DNA of 64,000 nucleotides, from positions 1,753,001 to 1,817,000 of the forward strand of contig JAPFFF010000020.1 in NCBI GenBank assembly GCA_039105265.1. Direction: 5' to 3'. Below are positions 40,816 through 53,300 of this stretch, in pieces. Position 1 is the stretch's first letter; every line of letters starts with the position of its first letter. This DNA is from Tritrichomonas musculus (taxonomy: Eukaryota > Parabasalia > Tritrichomonadida > Tritrichomonadidae). Both the position numbers and the translations under genes were made by a program. The notes under the pieces are model-generated. The model ran no database searches. It was given only the letters and a program-made list of their open reading frames with translations, and was not told the origin of the DNA.

Positions 40816-43230
40816 ATGTACGTTCAGAAATTAAAAAATAAAATGTATCAAACAGGAAATCCTCTTGGATCTTGGTCTGATTTAAAACCAAATTTAGGAA
40901 AACAGATATTTGCAATAATTAAAGCAAGATTTTTCATGAAATTTCGTGATAAAGCTACAATGATCGAAATATTAGCATCATTTGTTATAATAATCTTTGT
41001 TGCTCCTGCATTTTATTTTACTGGCAATAAATACCCATTAGAAAAAACACCCCAAATCAAAGAAATTACAAATCAGTCGATATTTGATTGGTTTTCAGCA
41101 TTTGGTAAAAATACCATAGTTGTTTGCATACCCGACAAGCCATTAATGCATTATTTAATAGGAAATACTACGATATTAAAATATGCCATTGAAGGTGGCA
41201 CCATTCCCAACACAACCACAACTTTTTCAGGCACGAGACATTTTTTTTTCAATTCAGAAAAGGAACTAAAAAGTGAATTTTTCAAGTCAAATAACAATGC
41301 AGTAGGTTTTCAATGGCTAAATATAGATGCAGGAGAAGAAGCTCTTTTAAATCCACATATTAAAATCAGTATTCAATCAATCATTGGGAATCCTAATGTT
41401 GACTTTTTCATAGAGCTCAGAAACTCAATTATAAAAATGATTTATTTAACGAAAAACGAAGACGAAAAAATTGACACATCATTAAGTTTGACCACAACTT
41501 TATATAAATCTAAATTTGCACATCCTTCAATTGAACGAAAATCTAATGTTTATTCTTTTGCATACGGAATTGTGGCGAGTCTTGTTTGTGTTGTTGCCTC
41601 GATATCTGACATGGAATTTTTGTTTGTTGAGAAACAGAATCGACTTTTAGCTTTTTCTTTTCTGATGGGAATGAAAGAGACAGCATTTTGGATTGCTAAT
41701 TTTATTTGCTCATTTGTAGTGTGTTTGATTAGTTATTTGGTCGTTTCGTTAGTTCTTGCATTTTGGTTTGGTTTGAATAAAAATGATTTCACAATGATTT
41801 TTGTGTTTTCTGTCATTTTTATTGTTGCTGAGCTTTGGTTTCAATTCTTCTTATCAACATTTGCATCGACCACGTCGAATGGACGATGGATTACTATATC
41901 ATTAATAATGATTGGAATAGCAACTGGCTTTCTCTTTCAATTTACTGCATTTCAGAAAGAATCAGAAGATTCACACGTTGTCATTTACATGTTTGCTGCC
42001 TTTCCTATTTCATGCTATCAATTGTTCATAATGCAGGGAGCTTTTGCTGTAACCGACAACCTCCCCTTCTACAGATGGAATAACATGAATAATGACAAAT
42101 ACTCGAATCAACCGTGGTTTACATTAACAATGCTGATTACCGACATTTTCATCTATTTTGTGCTTTTCTTAGTGTTCAATGCCTTTCTTCCTCGCCAATA
42201 CGGCTCGCCACCATTCAACATCAATAACTGCTTCAAATTGGCAGGCAAGATCAACCAAAAGAGAAGAAGAAATGAATTCAATGAAACTCATGGAAGCGAT
42301 ACTGATGAAATTGAATACCAGGAGACCGTTATTGAGGTTGAAAACTTATCCAAAAAATACAAAGGAATGAAAGATTCTAAAGCGTTGGATGACGTTTCGT
42401 TCACTGTCAAAAAAGGAGAGGTCATTTTGGTCATTGGTCCAAATGGTGCTGGAAAATCAACGTTAATCAATTGTCTCTCTGGAATCATTCATTCTAATGA
42501 AGGTGAGGTTTCGTTCTATGATGATCATCAACCACCAAGTATCGGAGTTTGCTTTCAAGATGATATTCTTATTAAATCTTTAACTGTCAAAGAGCATTTT
42601 GACTTGTTCGGCGCTTATCGAGGCGTTTCAGCAAGAACACTTCAAGAATCAATGAATTATTTGGGCTCAATCTTGAATCTTTCGAAGTTTGAAAAACAAA
42701 GATCTGCTAATCTGTCCGGCGGACAAAAGAGAAAATTATGTATCGCTTTGGCTTTGCTTGGAAACCCAAAAATAATCCTAATGGACGAGCCAACAACAAG
42801 CGTGGACGTTCCTGGAAGGTTACTCATTTGGAAGATGCTTTCGAATTTGAGAGATTCAACTTTTATCGTCGTTAGCCATGAAATTGAAGAGGCAGAATAT
42901 GCTGCTTCAAAATTGTTGATAATGACAGATGGGGAAATTTCGTTCTACGGAACTTCAACTGAGTTGAAGCAACAATATAAATGCGGATACGAACTTAGAC
43001 TGAATGTTGACAATGAAAATTACCAGCCAATCCTTAAACTTGCAAAAGAATTCATACATGATGCTGAGTTTTCAGAAGATAGAAGCGACGTGATAAGAAT
43101 TCCTGATTCAAGCCGAATCTCTGACTTTTTGTTAGCTTTGACAGAAAAGAAAGAAGAATTTGGTGTAAAATCTTACACTTTTTCAGTTGAACAATTTGAA
43201 GATGTTTTAATGAATCTTGTTTATAAATAA
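40816..43230 (+). CDS. ABCA-type half-transporter with canonical motifs
   Basis: 804 residues. One helix near the N-terminus (about 50-70) is followed by a luminal loop of about 170 residues and a group of helices (about 240-455). The nucleotide-binding domain carries Walker A GPNGAGKST (about 541), Q-loop CFQDD, signature LSGGQ (about 632), Walker B ILMDEPTTSVD and H-loop VSHEIEEAE. All ATP-site residues look functional. Domain order and the first-helix/large-loop layout match the divergent partner at 38254-40725, so a heterodimer is a reasonable inference. A second ATG at 40843 is also possible. The stop forms TAAA. Confidence 0.9.
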   Translation: MYVQKLKNKMYQTGNPLGSWSDLKPNLGKQIFAIIKARFFMKFRDKATMIEILASFVIIIFVAPAFYFTGNKYPLEKTPQIKEITNQSIFDWFSAFGKNTIVVCIPDKPLMHYLIGNTTILKYAIEGGTIPNTTTTFSGTRHFFFNSEKELKSEFFKSNNNAVGFQWLNIDAGEEALLNPHIKISIQSIIGNPNVDFFIELRNSIIKMIYLTKNEDEKIDTSLSLTTTLYKSKFAHPSIERKSNVYSFAYGIVASLVCVVASISDMEFLFVEKQNRLLAFSFLMGMKETAFWIANFICSFVVCLISYLVVSLVLAFWFGLNKNDFTMIFVFSVIFIVAELWFQFFLSTFASTTSNGRWITISLIMIGIATGFLFQFTAFQKESEDSHVVIYMFAAFPISCYQLFIMQGAFAVTDNLPFYRWNNMNNDKYSNQPWFTLTMLITDIFIYFVLFLVFNAFLPRQYGSPPFNINNCFKLAGKINQKRRRNEFNETHGSDTDEIEYQETVIEVENLSKKYKGMKDSKALDDVSFTVKKGEVILVIGPNGAGKSTLINCLSGIIHSNEGEVSFYDDHQPPSIGVCFQDDILIKSLTVKEHFDLFGAYRGVSARTLQESMNYLGSILNLSKFEKQRSANLSGGQKRKLCIALALLGNPKIILMDEPTTSVDVPGRLLIWKMLSNLRDSTFIVVSHEIEEAEYAASKLLIMTDGEISFYGTSTELKQQYKCGYELRLNVDNENYQPILKLAKEFIHDAEFSEDRSDVIRIPDSSRISDFLLALTEKKEEFGVKSYTFSVEQFEDVLMNLVYK

Positions 43231-44296
43231 ATTTTATGTTAAATATACTTTTTTTTTTTTTATATTAATCAGTAGATTTTGGTCGAGATTTCATACCAAA
43301 TAATGATTGTGTGCTGATCTAAGGCTCTACCTCTTGTTTAGGTATGAAATATAATATAAAAGTTACAATAATAACATTAGTAAGAATAACATTAATGACC
43401 GTTTTGCATATTTTAAAAGGAAAATTTGCTGGGTTAAATGTGGGCTAACCTGTTTCCCTCATAACTGCTATTTTTATTATTTTGTGGAATATAAATGATT
43501 TATTTTTTCTAAAAGCATTTTATTAAATTTATAAATAAAAATTATTTATTATTTCTCACTAATAATAAATAAATATAGGAGATGTCATAATATATTGATA
43601 GATTTTTTTTCAATTGTGATGTAATTATAAAAAAAACGATTAAAATCAAGTCATTATTTCTGAAAACTTTAACAATTGTATTCAAAGTCTAAATGGTTGA
43701 GAAATTTTCAATAAAACTAAAAATTTTTTCCAAATCATTGATTTGACCATATTTCACCTTTTTTTTTTTTTTTTTTATATTATATTCTTCACAATTAGTT
43801 TTTCTTTTTCTAGTAATATTATCATGATCTTTTATGTTAAATGATTATCTAATATTACATGAAAAAAATCTTTTTAAAAATTTTATTTATCTAAACCTCA
43901 AATTATTGATAGATTATAATATAGTTTTTTTTTCAAAATATTAATATCCTAATAATAAATTCATAAAAATGAAATTTATTTTTATTAAAATGGTATATAA
44001 CAAATATATCACTTTATATAATAATAATATTTAACTTAAACATATTAATACTTAAGTAATGTTAAATTTTTATATTTTGAGAGGAAATGACAAATTTTGT
44101 GTAAATATTTTTTTATTTTTTAAAAAAATATTTAAATCATTATATAAAATGATTAAAACACAAATATTATTTGATATATAAAGCATAAATATTAATTATA
44201 AAAATATAAATAAATAAATATTCTTTTTGTTCAATATTAAAGGAGATAAAAACTATATACTTTTAACTCAATCAAACTTTTTATATGCTATTCAAA
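43231..44296. other. AT-rich intergenic stretch with two small inverted repeats
   Basis: Mostly A/T runs. The 43280-43460 part is less AT-rich and holds the inverted repeats listed separately. No coding frame. Confidence 0.6.
43288..43458. other. Structured, less AT-rich patch (possible small RNA)
   Basis: ATTTCATACC (43288-43297) pairs with GGTATGAAAT (43341-43350). Downstream, GGAAA...GGTTA (43419 onward) pairs with TAACC...TTTCC (up to about 43457). No tRNA or rRNA boxes were found. A non-coding RNA is possible but unproven. Confidence 0.3.
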
Positions 44297-44304
44297 TCAT
44301 TTAT
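44297..44304 (+). promoter_or_regulatory. Possible Inr of the giant Pmp-like gene
   Basis: TCATTTAT fits the trichomonad Inr well and lies 16 bases before the ATG at 44313. Confidence 0.5.
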
Positions 44305-44312
44305 TATAAATA

Positions 44313-47300
44313 ATGCTCATTCTCTTTAATCTACTTTTGTCCTCTGCTTTTTTAGAGAACGTCTTGAAAAAAATTTCCGTTAAAAACAAAAAGAAAGAGA
44401 TATTCCAATGCCCCGCTCTAGATCCAACAGCAAGTAGTGAAAATGTATTATTATCCGAAAATGATTACCAAGAATTTACAGACAAAAACGTATATGGATG
44501 CAGGCAAACATATTTATCAAAAGGAATCAAATTGAACAACTGTATTTTACGCATTTACAACTGTAATTTTAAAAATTCGAATTCTGACAGAAACGCGATA
44601 TATTTTCGCTCGGAAGCAGTTTCAAAGCAGTTAACAGGTAATATAGAAATTCAAAATTGCAATTTTTCCAACTACTATTCGAATTTTGGAGGCTCATTAT
44701 TTATTTATTCACGTGATGCTTCAAGAAAAATTACTATATCATATTGTCAATTTGATTCAGATCCAAAGCAACAATCCGAAAAAGGAGGTTCGATATATAT
44801 TAATGCGATATCAGTTATAATTAAAAATTCTCATTTTAACAACTGCCAATCACAACTAGGAGGCGCCATTTACTATGAAAATGAGAACAAAGATTACAAT
44901 AAACAAGAAAACTCGGATGATTACGCATTAAAAATCAAACAATGCACCTTTATTAATAACAAAGCTAAATTCAATGGTGGTTCAGTTTATTTGAGCACAC
45001 AAAAATGCAATTCAAACGGACCAATTGAAATCAAAAACTGCAACTTTACCTCATCTACAACAACTGAAGCAAGAGGTAAAGGAGCAGGCATTTTTATCAG
45101 CTCAAAAGAAACCAAAAGAGAATTCAATATAATTGAATGCTTATTTGGTCGATGCCTTTCAAACAAAGGTGGTGCTGTTTATTTCAATGCAGTTTCAGGC
45201 AACATAAAGAAATGCATCTTTGCTAACAACGAAGCCGAAGAAGGAGATGCCATTTATTACCAATATGGATCAACAACGATCAACCAAGGTGAAAAATTGA
45301 CCATAACGAATAACATTTTTGGCAAAACTTTTTCAAGTAAAAAGATATTATCGGAATGCTTAATCTTTGTTTCATTTAATCCAAACGCGAAGATTGAATA
45401 CGCTGATAACCAAGTAAAGATTGATTCGTCACTCGAAAAAGTTGAAATCATCAAGTCTCCTGAAGGCAAAACTTTATCAAAAGGCCAAATCAAAGTATTT
45501 GAAGAAGGCTCCAAATTGATCAGTAAGCAAATGTTTATTTCTGAGGCAACTGCTCCTAATTGCCCTAAACCTGATGGTTATGAAATCATCACCCAAAATA
45601 AGTACGATTCTACTCCTCCCAAGCTTTATGCATGCAAACAATCATTCACTGAAAAGCTTGAGATAAAGAACTGCGTCTTAACCCTTAGCCAATGCTCATT
45701 TATTGGATGCACCAATCTTGCTGTTATGCTTACCTTCTCTTCATGCAATTTAGCAGAAAACATTGAGTTCAACTCTTGCACATTCTACAATTGCCAAAAC
45801 GGATGTATTAGAATAAGCAATGATAATATTAACAGATATTTTAAATTTGACAGTTGCAGATTTGAAAAATGCACAGATGTGATTGCACAATCTATTTATA
45901 TTGAAGCAGCAAACGGAGCAATAAAAAACTGCCACTTTATTCAAAATGAAGGAGATGGTGATATTGAGTTTAAATACATAGCAACTGGTTCAGAAACACA
46001 GACAAAATTTGAGATAACAAATAACGTTTTCCAAAGAAGTGAATCAGCATCTTTTCTTTTTTTAGATACAGAGAGTCCCAAATTTGTTTTTAATAACAAT
46101 AAATTCTACCTTGAAGAAGGAACAAAAACAAAAATTTTTCATTTTGAAATAACTGAAGATGCATTTAAAAATATTGAAATGACAGACAATTATATCGAAC
46201 CACTTGATTCCTCTTATATTTCCAATGTTCAGTATGATAACACAAATGGCGTTTTTAAAGAAATGCCTGAAATAGACTGTTCCCCAGGTACCGAAGAACC
46301 ACCCGAATACAACATCATATGCGGACAAACAGTAACTGAAAGTGATAGAGTAGATACAACCAATGTTTTGATTGGAATTTATGAATCAACTTTTATTTCA
46401 ATGACAAATAGTGAAACCAATATGGGAGGAGGAGTCTATATCATATATGAAAACGAAATAAGTGTAGAAGGCAACATAAAAATTTATAATTGTCAGTTTT
46501 CTAAATGCATAGCAGACAATGGAGGTGGAATATATATCGAAACCAAGGAATTAAATGGGCATCGATTATATGAAATTAAAGATTGTGTTTTTTCTGAAAA
46601 TGAACATAAAAACAAAAGGAATTATCAAAATAATCACGGTGGCTCAATTTGTATTAAATCAAATTCAACATCTTCTTTTGAGATCAATCATTGTACCTTT
46701 GATGGAAGTACAACTGGCAATGGCGGCGCTATATATTATGAATCCTTACATGGCACATTTCCAAATTTTAAATATGCTTTTCATGTTATTGACTGTTTAT
46801 TTAATAAAAACGCAGCATTTGCAGTTGGTGGCGCTATTAATATTCATGTAGGAATATTAAAACAATCCAGTAATATTGAAATTGATAGTTGCACATTCAT
46901 TGGTAATAAAGCTGAAAAAATAAGTTCATATTCAGGCGATGAACCTGAAAACGGCGGAGCTATTTATTTTGATGGCCAGTTAGATTCATATGGTTTACAT
47001 GTATATTATTGCATATTTGCACAAAATTCAGCGAGCGCTTATGGCGGTGGCATTTGTATAATACTTGATTTAGAACCATCATCAAAACCAATTGAAATAG
47101 ATCATTGTACATTCAGTTCAAATAAAGCTCAAAATTCTCACACTACTGATCAATATGGCTCTGGCTGTGACATTCATTATCAACAGAAATCTCAAGAATA
47201 TGCAGCTCAAACGCTGAAAATAACAAATAGCGATTTCTCTAATGGTGATAGTCGTGTACATGGATCCATCTATATTTCTATTCAAAGAACGCTATTGCCA

Positions 47301-50300
47301 TCAATCGTTGAAATAGAAAAGTGCTCATTTAAATCGAGCAATGCAGCCAATGGAGGAGCTATTTTCTATGAATATGGATTATCTACTTCATTTTTTAATG
47401 TGAATTCTAATTCTGGAAACCTTTTGGCAGACGAATATTCCTTATATATATCTGATTGCATATTCACTCAAAATAAAGCTAGTGTAAATGGTGGTGCAAT
47501 AGCAATATCAATAATAGAAGAACAACCACCAAATAATATTGAAATCAGAGGCTGCACTTTTATTGGAAATGAAGCTTCTGATGATGATCAAGATGATGCT
47601 GAAAATGGAGGTGCAATTTACTATGAATTTTCATCTACACCAAAATATGCTAAAGGAGAAACTTGCTTCAAAATTTTTGATTGCAAATTCACAAGCAATA
47701 AAGTAAGCTTTTTTGGAGGTGCAATATGCATAATATTTAAGAATGGCGCTCAACCAACAGGAATCATCCAAATAGAGCAATGCGTTTTTGATAATAATCA
47801 AGCTACTAATAGTAACTCACAAGGCGAACAGAACGGTTATGGAGGCGATATTTATTATTCTTTTGAAACAAGTTCAAGTAGCAAAGATTTTAGCATTACA
47901 AAGTGCAACTTTTCAAATAGCTTTTCAACTCTAGGAGGTTCCATTTATACATTGATTAATACTGAATCTTCTGAACAAGCAACTATTAGTATAGGTGATT
48001 GCTCATTTAAAGATATTAATAAAAATAATAAAGAAATTGATGCTATTAACTTTATAACCAAGAATCCATCCGTTAACTATAAAGTCAGCAAATGTGATTT
48101 CCAAGGACATTCATCTATTTTATTCAATGCAATATCTGGAACTATTGAGAACTGCGTTTTCACAAATATTGTAGCACCAGCTATTAGATATGATTGCAAT
48201 TATGATGGAGAACAAGAAATTCAGGAATCTTTAGAGATCAATGGTTGCAATTTCACTCAGGAGTCTGCTACAAGTGCACTCGTGTTCTTCGTGTATAAAG
48301 ATAAAGCTAAGTTTTCTTTCAACTCAAATGATATCAGCTTCTTAAGTGGTACCTCTTCATTTGTATTCGACTGTGAAAAAGGATCCCTATACAAAGGGAA
48401 TTGGACTTTCGAATCCAATACTATAGAACCACCAGAAGATCAATACATCAAGACAGAAAATGCTAAAGATTTGTCGGCTGCTTGCCACTTTGGCTTCATA
48501 TGCCCAATCGAGTCATCATCAGTTGAAGAATCATCCTCAGTCGAAGAATCATCCTCAATCGAAGAATCATCCTCAGTTGAAGAATCATCCTCAATTGAAG
48601 AATCATCCTCAATCGAAGAATCATCCTCAATTGAAGAATCATCCTCAATTGAAGAATCATCCTCAGTTGAAGAATCATCCTCAGTTGAAGAATCATCCTC
48701 AGTTGAAGAATCATCCTCAGTTGAAGAATCATCCTCTAATGAAGAATCATCCTCTAATGAAGAATCATCCTCAGTTGAAGAATCATCCTCAGTTGAAGAA
48801 TCATCCTCAGTTGAAGAATCATCCTCAGTTGAAGAATCATCCTCAGTTGAAGAATCATCCTCAGTTGAAGAATCATCCTCAGTTGAAGAATCATCCTCAG
48901 TTGAAGAATCATCCTCAATTGAAGAATCATCCTCTAATGAAGAATCATCCTCAGTTGAAGAATCATCCTCAGTTGAAGAATCATCCTCTAATGAAGAATC
49001 ATCCTCTAATGAAGAATCATCCTCTAATGAAGAATCATCCTCAGTTGAAGAATCATCCTCAGTTGAAGAATCATCCTCAGTTGAAGAATCATCCTCTAAT
49101 GAAGAATCATCCTCTAATGAAGAATCATCCTCTAATGAAGAATCATCCTCTAATGAAGAATCATCCTCAGTTGAAGAATCATCCTCAGTTGAAGAATCAT
49201 CCTCAGTTGAAGAATCATCCTCAATCGAAGAATCATCCTCTAATGAAGAATCATCCCCAATTGAAGAATCATCCTCTAATGAAGAATCATCCTCTAATGA
49301 AGAATCATCCTCAATTGAAGAATCATCCTCTGTCGAAGATTCATCAGTTGAAGTTCCACCAACCGATTCATCATCAGTTGAAAATCCACCTGTAGATTCA
49401 TCATCAGTTGAAAATCCACCTGTAGATTCATCATCAGTTGAAGTTCCACCGCCAGAGTCATCAACACCAGAAGAACCAATAATTGACACATGTCCTTCTA
49501 TTGAAGACGATTTTATAAGTATTTCAAACAATTTTGAAGCAAGCTATAAAGACCAAAACATTTATGGATGTGAATTAAACACGAACAAGAGACTTTCAAT
49601 AACGAATGGATTTTTGCATATTTATCTTTGCCAATTCATCAACAACAAACAAGATGGATCCGAATCTGAGGCTGGAGCGATCTTAATTTCATTTGAATCA
49701 TCCACCAATGCTAAAACTATTCGAATCCAATCGTGCAAATTCTTCTATTGCCAAAACACAGCCATCAACATCAATTCACCAGGATCACCAGTTAAGATCA
49801 TTGGCTGCTCAATTGAACAATGCAAATTTAGTAATAATGGTAAAGTAGGTGGAATTTTGATTAAAGCACAAGAGACAACTATTCAAAATAACACATTCCT
49901 CAACAACCAGAAAGATATTCACATTGACAGTTCCACAATATTGACTATCGACAGCTGCCATCTAGAACTGAGGAACCCATCTGATACCATTCAAGATTCA
50001 ATGATTTCAATTGCAAGCTATCAATCATTTAAATTCACCAATAATAAAATATCAGTTCATGAAATTATACTCACCAATAAGGCTATTACACTCTTTTCAT
50101 CTGATACTGACATATCTGATAAAACAAAATACTCTTTCTCTGGCAATACTATTTATGAATATAATGAAACGATCATTTCCAATATTAAAAACAGAGAAGA
50201 AAATGATTTCACCGAAGAGAATAAAATATGTCCCCCTTCGCTTAGTGGCTTTAATAATGATTGCGAAGGTAGATACTTATATAATCCCGGATTTTCAAGT

Positions 50301-53300
50301 GAATCACTTATTAGCATCTTTAATTCCATTTTTTATTCAGTTAGCAATAAAGCTGGAGATCCAACACAGTCGAATGGAGGAGGAATTTATTTGTCATTGG
50401 GAGATAATTTCAATCAATTCGAAGGACCCATCCAAATCCACAATTCAGACTTCTGCGAATGTAATTCATACAATGGCGGAGCTATATATATCGAATCATC
50501 CGAGTCATCACGTTTATTTGACATTTATAAATGCACATTTTATTCACAAAATTCACAAATAACTTTTGACGGTAGTACTCATGATTGCAAAGGCGGATCT
50601 CTTTACATTAATGCTCCACAATGTCAAATCAACATTAAAGAATGTTCATTTGACAATAACAAAGCTAAAGAAGGAGGTGCCATTTATTACATCCTTGATT
50701 TCAATCCTTCAGGTGTATCTTCAGGACATTTGTTAGATACCGATGAAGCATCGAAAGACTTTTCACTACAAATTAAAGGATGCAAGTTTACTAAGAATAA
50801 TGGTAATGAGAATGGAGGAGCGATCTTCATTTCGATTATAAAATCTGAACCACCCAAACCAGTTTATATGGATGACAACATATTTATTTTGAATGAAGCC
50901 ACTGGAAACACCGAAAGTGGATATGGAGGAGCAGTTTATTATGATTTATCAGCAACAGGCGAATATTCAATTCATTTCACCGGCAGTCGATTTGAAGACA
51001 ACAAAGCGAAAACTGAAGGAGGAAGTATTCACGTTACAACAACAAACAACAATCCATCTAACAAAGTTGAAGTCAGCGAATGCTATTTCCACAACAACAA
51101 AGCAGGCTCAGATTCAGGCTCTGATGTCTCCATTGAATTCAATTCAGGAACAACTTCCACTGACAACACAGGAGCAACGATGAGTATATCAGGAAGTGAA
51201 TTCACATCGACCGGCTATATTACTATATCACAAAAAGATGGAAATAACAAAGTTGATATTCAAGGATGCAACTTTTACGATATGGAAAAACATGCGTTTT
51301 ATTACAAAGGAGGAGGAGAAGAAGTTAAATATCAAGAAACAGGATCAATAAATATTTCAGAATGCTATTTTTCACAAAGCAATGAAATTAATTCTCTAGT
51401 TTTCTTTAACAAAGAACTTTCTTCTATATTTAAATTTGAAAATAACAACATCAGCATTTCAAACACAAGCATTCGAGTTCTTGGATGTTTTGATGGTCTT
51501 TTCACTGAAGGTCCCTCGATTGAAGAAGGCCGTTGGTCATTTTTCAACAATATACTTTATCCAGAAGAAGAAATCTATATTAAAACTGATAATGCACAAT
51601 ATATTCCAGCATATTGTGGAATAGGATTCACTTGTCCAGTTCCATCCTCATCTATTGAAGAATCATCATCTATTGAAGAATCATCATCTATTGAAGAATC
51701 CTCATCTATTGAAGAATCATCATCTATTGAAGAATCCTCATCTATTAAAGAATCATCATCTATTGAAGAATCATCATCTATTGAAGAATCATCATCTATT
51801 GAAGAATCATCATCTATTGAAGAATCATCATCTATTGAAGAATCTTCATCTATTGAAGAATCATCATCTATTGAAGAATCCTCATCTATTGAAGAATCCT
51901 CATCTATTGAAGAATCATCATCTATTGAAGAATCATCATCTATTGAAGAATCCTCATCTATTGAAGAATCATCATCTATTGAAGAATCATCATCTATTGA
52001 AGAATCTTCATATATTGAAGAATCATCATCTATTGAAGAATCATCATCTATTGAAGAATCATCATCTATTGAAGAATCCTCATCTATTGAAGAATCATCA
52101 TCTATTGAAGAATCATCATCTATTGAAGAATCTTCATATATTGAAGAATCATCATCTATTGAAGAATCTTCATCTATTGAAGAAGAATCATCCGAGCAAA
52201 AAGAATCATCAGTTGCCGACGAATCCTCATCAGTAACAGAAGAATCTTTATCAATAACAGAAGATTCATCATCAGTTGAAAATCCACCATCAGATTCATC
52301 ATCAGTTGAAGTTCCACCATCAGATTCATCATCAGTTGAAAATCCACCATCAGATTCATCATCAGTTGAAAATCCACCATCAGATTCATCATCAGTTGAA
52401 AATCCACCATCAGATTCATCATCAGTTGAAAATCCACCATCAGATTCATCATCAGTTGAAAATCCACCATCAGATTCATCATCAGTTGAAAATCCACCAT
52501 CAGATTCATCATCAGTTGAAAATCCACCATCAGATTCATCATCAGTTGAAAATCCACCATCAGATTCATCATCAGTTGAAGTTCCACCGCCAGAGTCATC
52601 AACACCAGAAGAACCAATAATTGACACATGTCCTTCTATTGAAGACGATTTTACAAGTATTTCAAACAATTTTGAAGCAAGCTATAAAGACCAAAACATT
52701 TATGGATGTGAATTAAACACGAACAAGAGACTTTCAATAACGAATGGATTTTTGCATATTTATCTTTGCCAATTCATCAACAACAAACAAGATGGATCTG
52801 GAGCGATCTCAATTTCAATTAATAGCAACCCTGAAGGAGAAGATAAAAAGATTATAATCCAATCATGCAAATTCTTCTATTGTCAAAACACAGCCATAAA
52901 TATCGACTCCTCAGTTGAAACAGACATCAACATCATTGGATGTTTAATTGAACAATGCAAATATACATCGGATGGCAACCAAGAAAATGATAGAGCAGGT
53001 GGCATTTGGATTGATTCACCAAAAGCAAATATTGAGAAATGCACATTCCTCAACAATCAACGAGATATCCGCTATGATGATACAGGAACTAAAAATGGCA
53101 AGTTAACCATCAATGAATGCCATCTAGAAATAAGAAATCCATCTTCCACAGACATTTCAGATACAATGATTAGAATAAAGAATACAGTAGAAGTGCTTAT
53201 ATTTACCAATAATGAAATTTCTATTCATGAACAAATGCTCGAAGATGATTTTGAGCATAAGATCAAACTGTTTGAAATAGAATCACAAAATTTGCAAAAA

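Noticed and set aside
48440-49531. Long antisense frame (363 codons) across the first Ser array
   Set aside because: An 18-bp repeat keeps other frames open by construction. The sense frame belongs to a continuous 4048-codon gene with signal peptide and anchor. The same applies to the antisense frames at 51575-52669 and 54662-55492.
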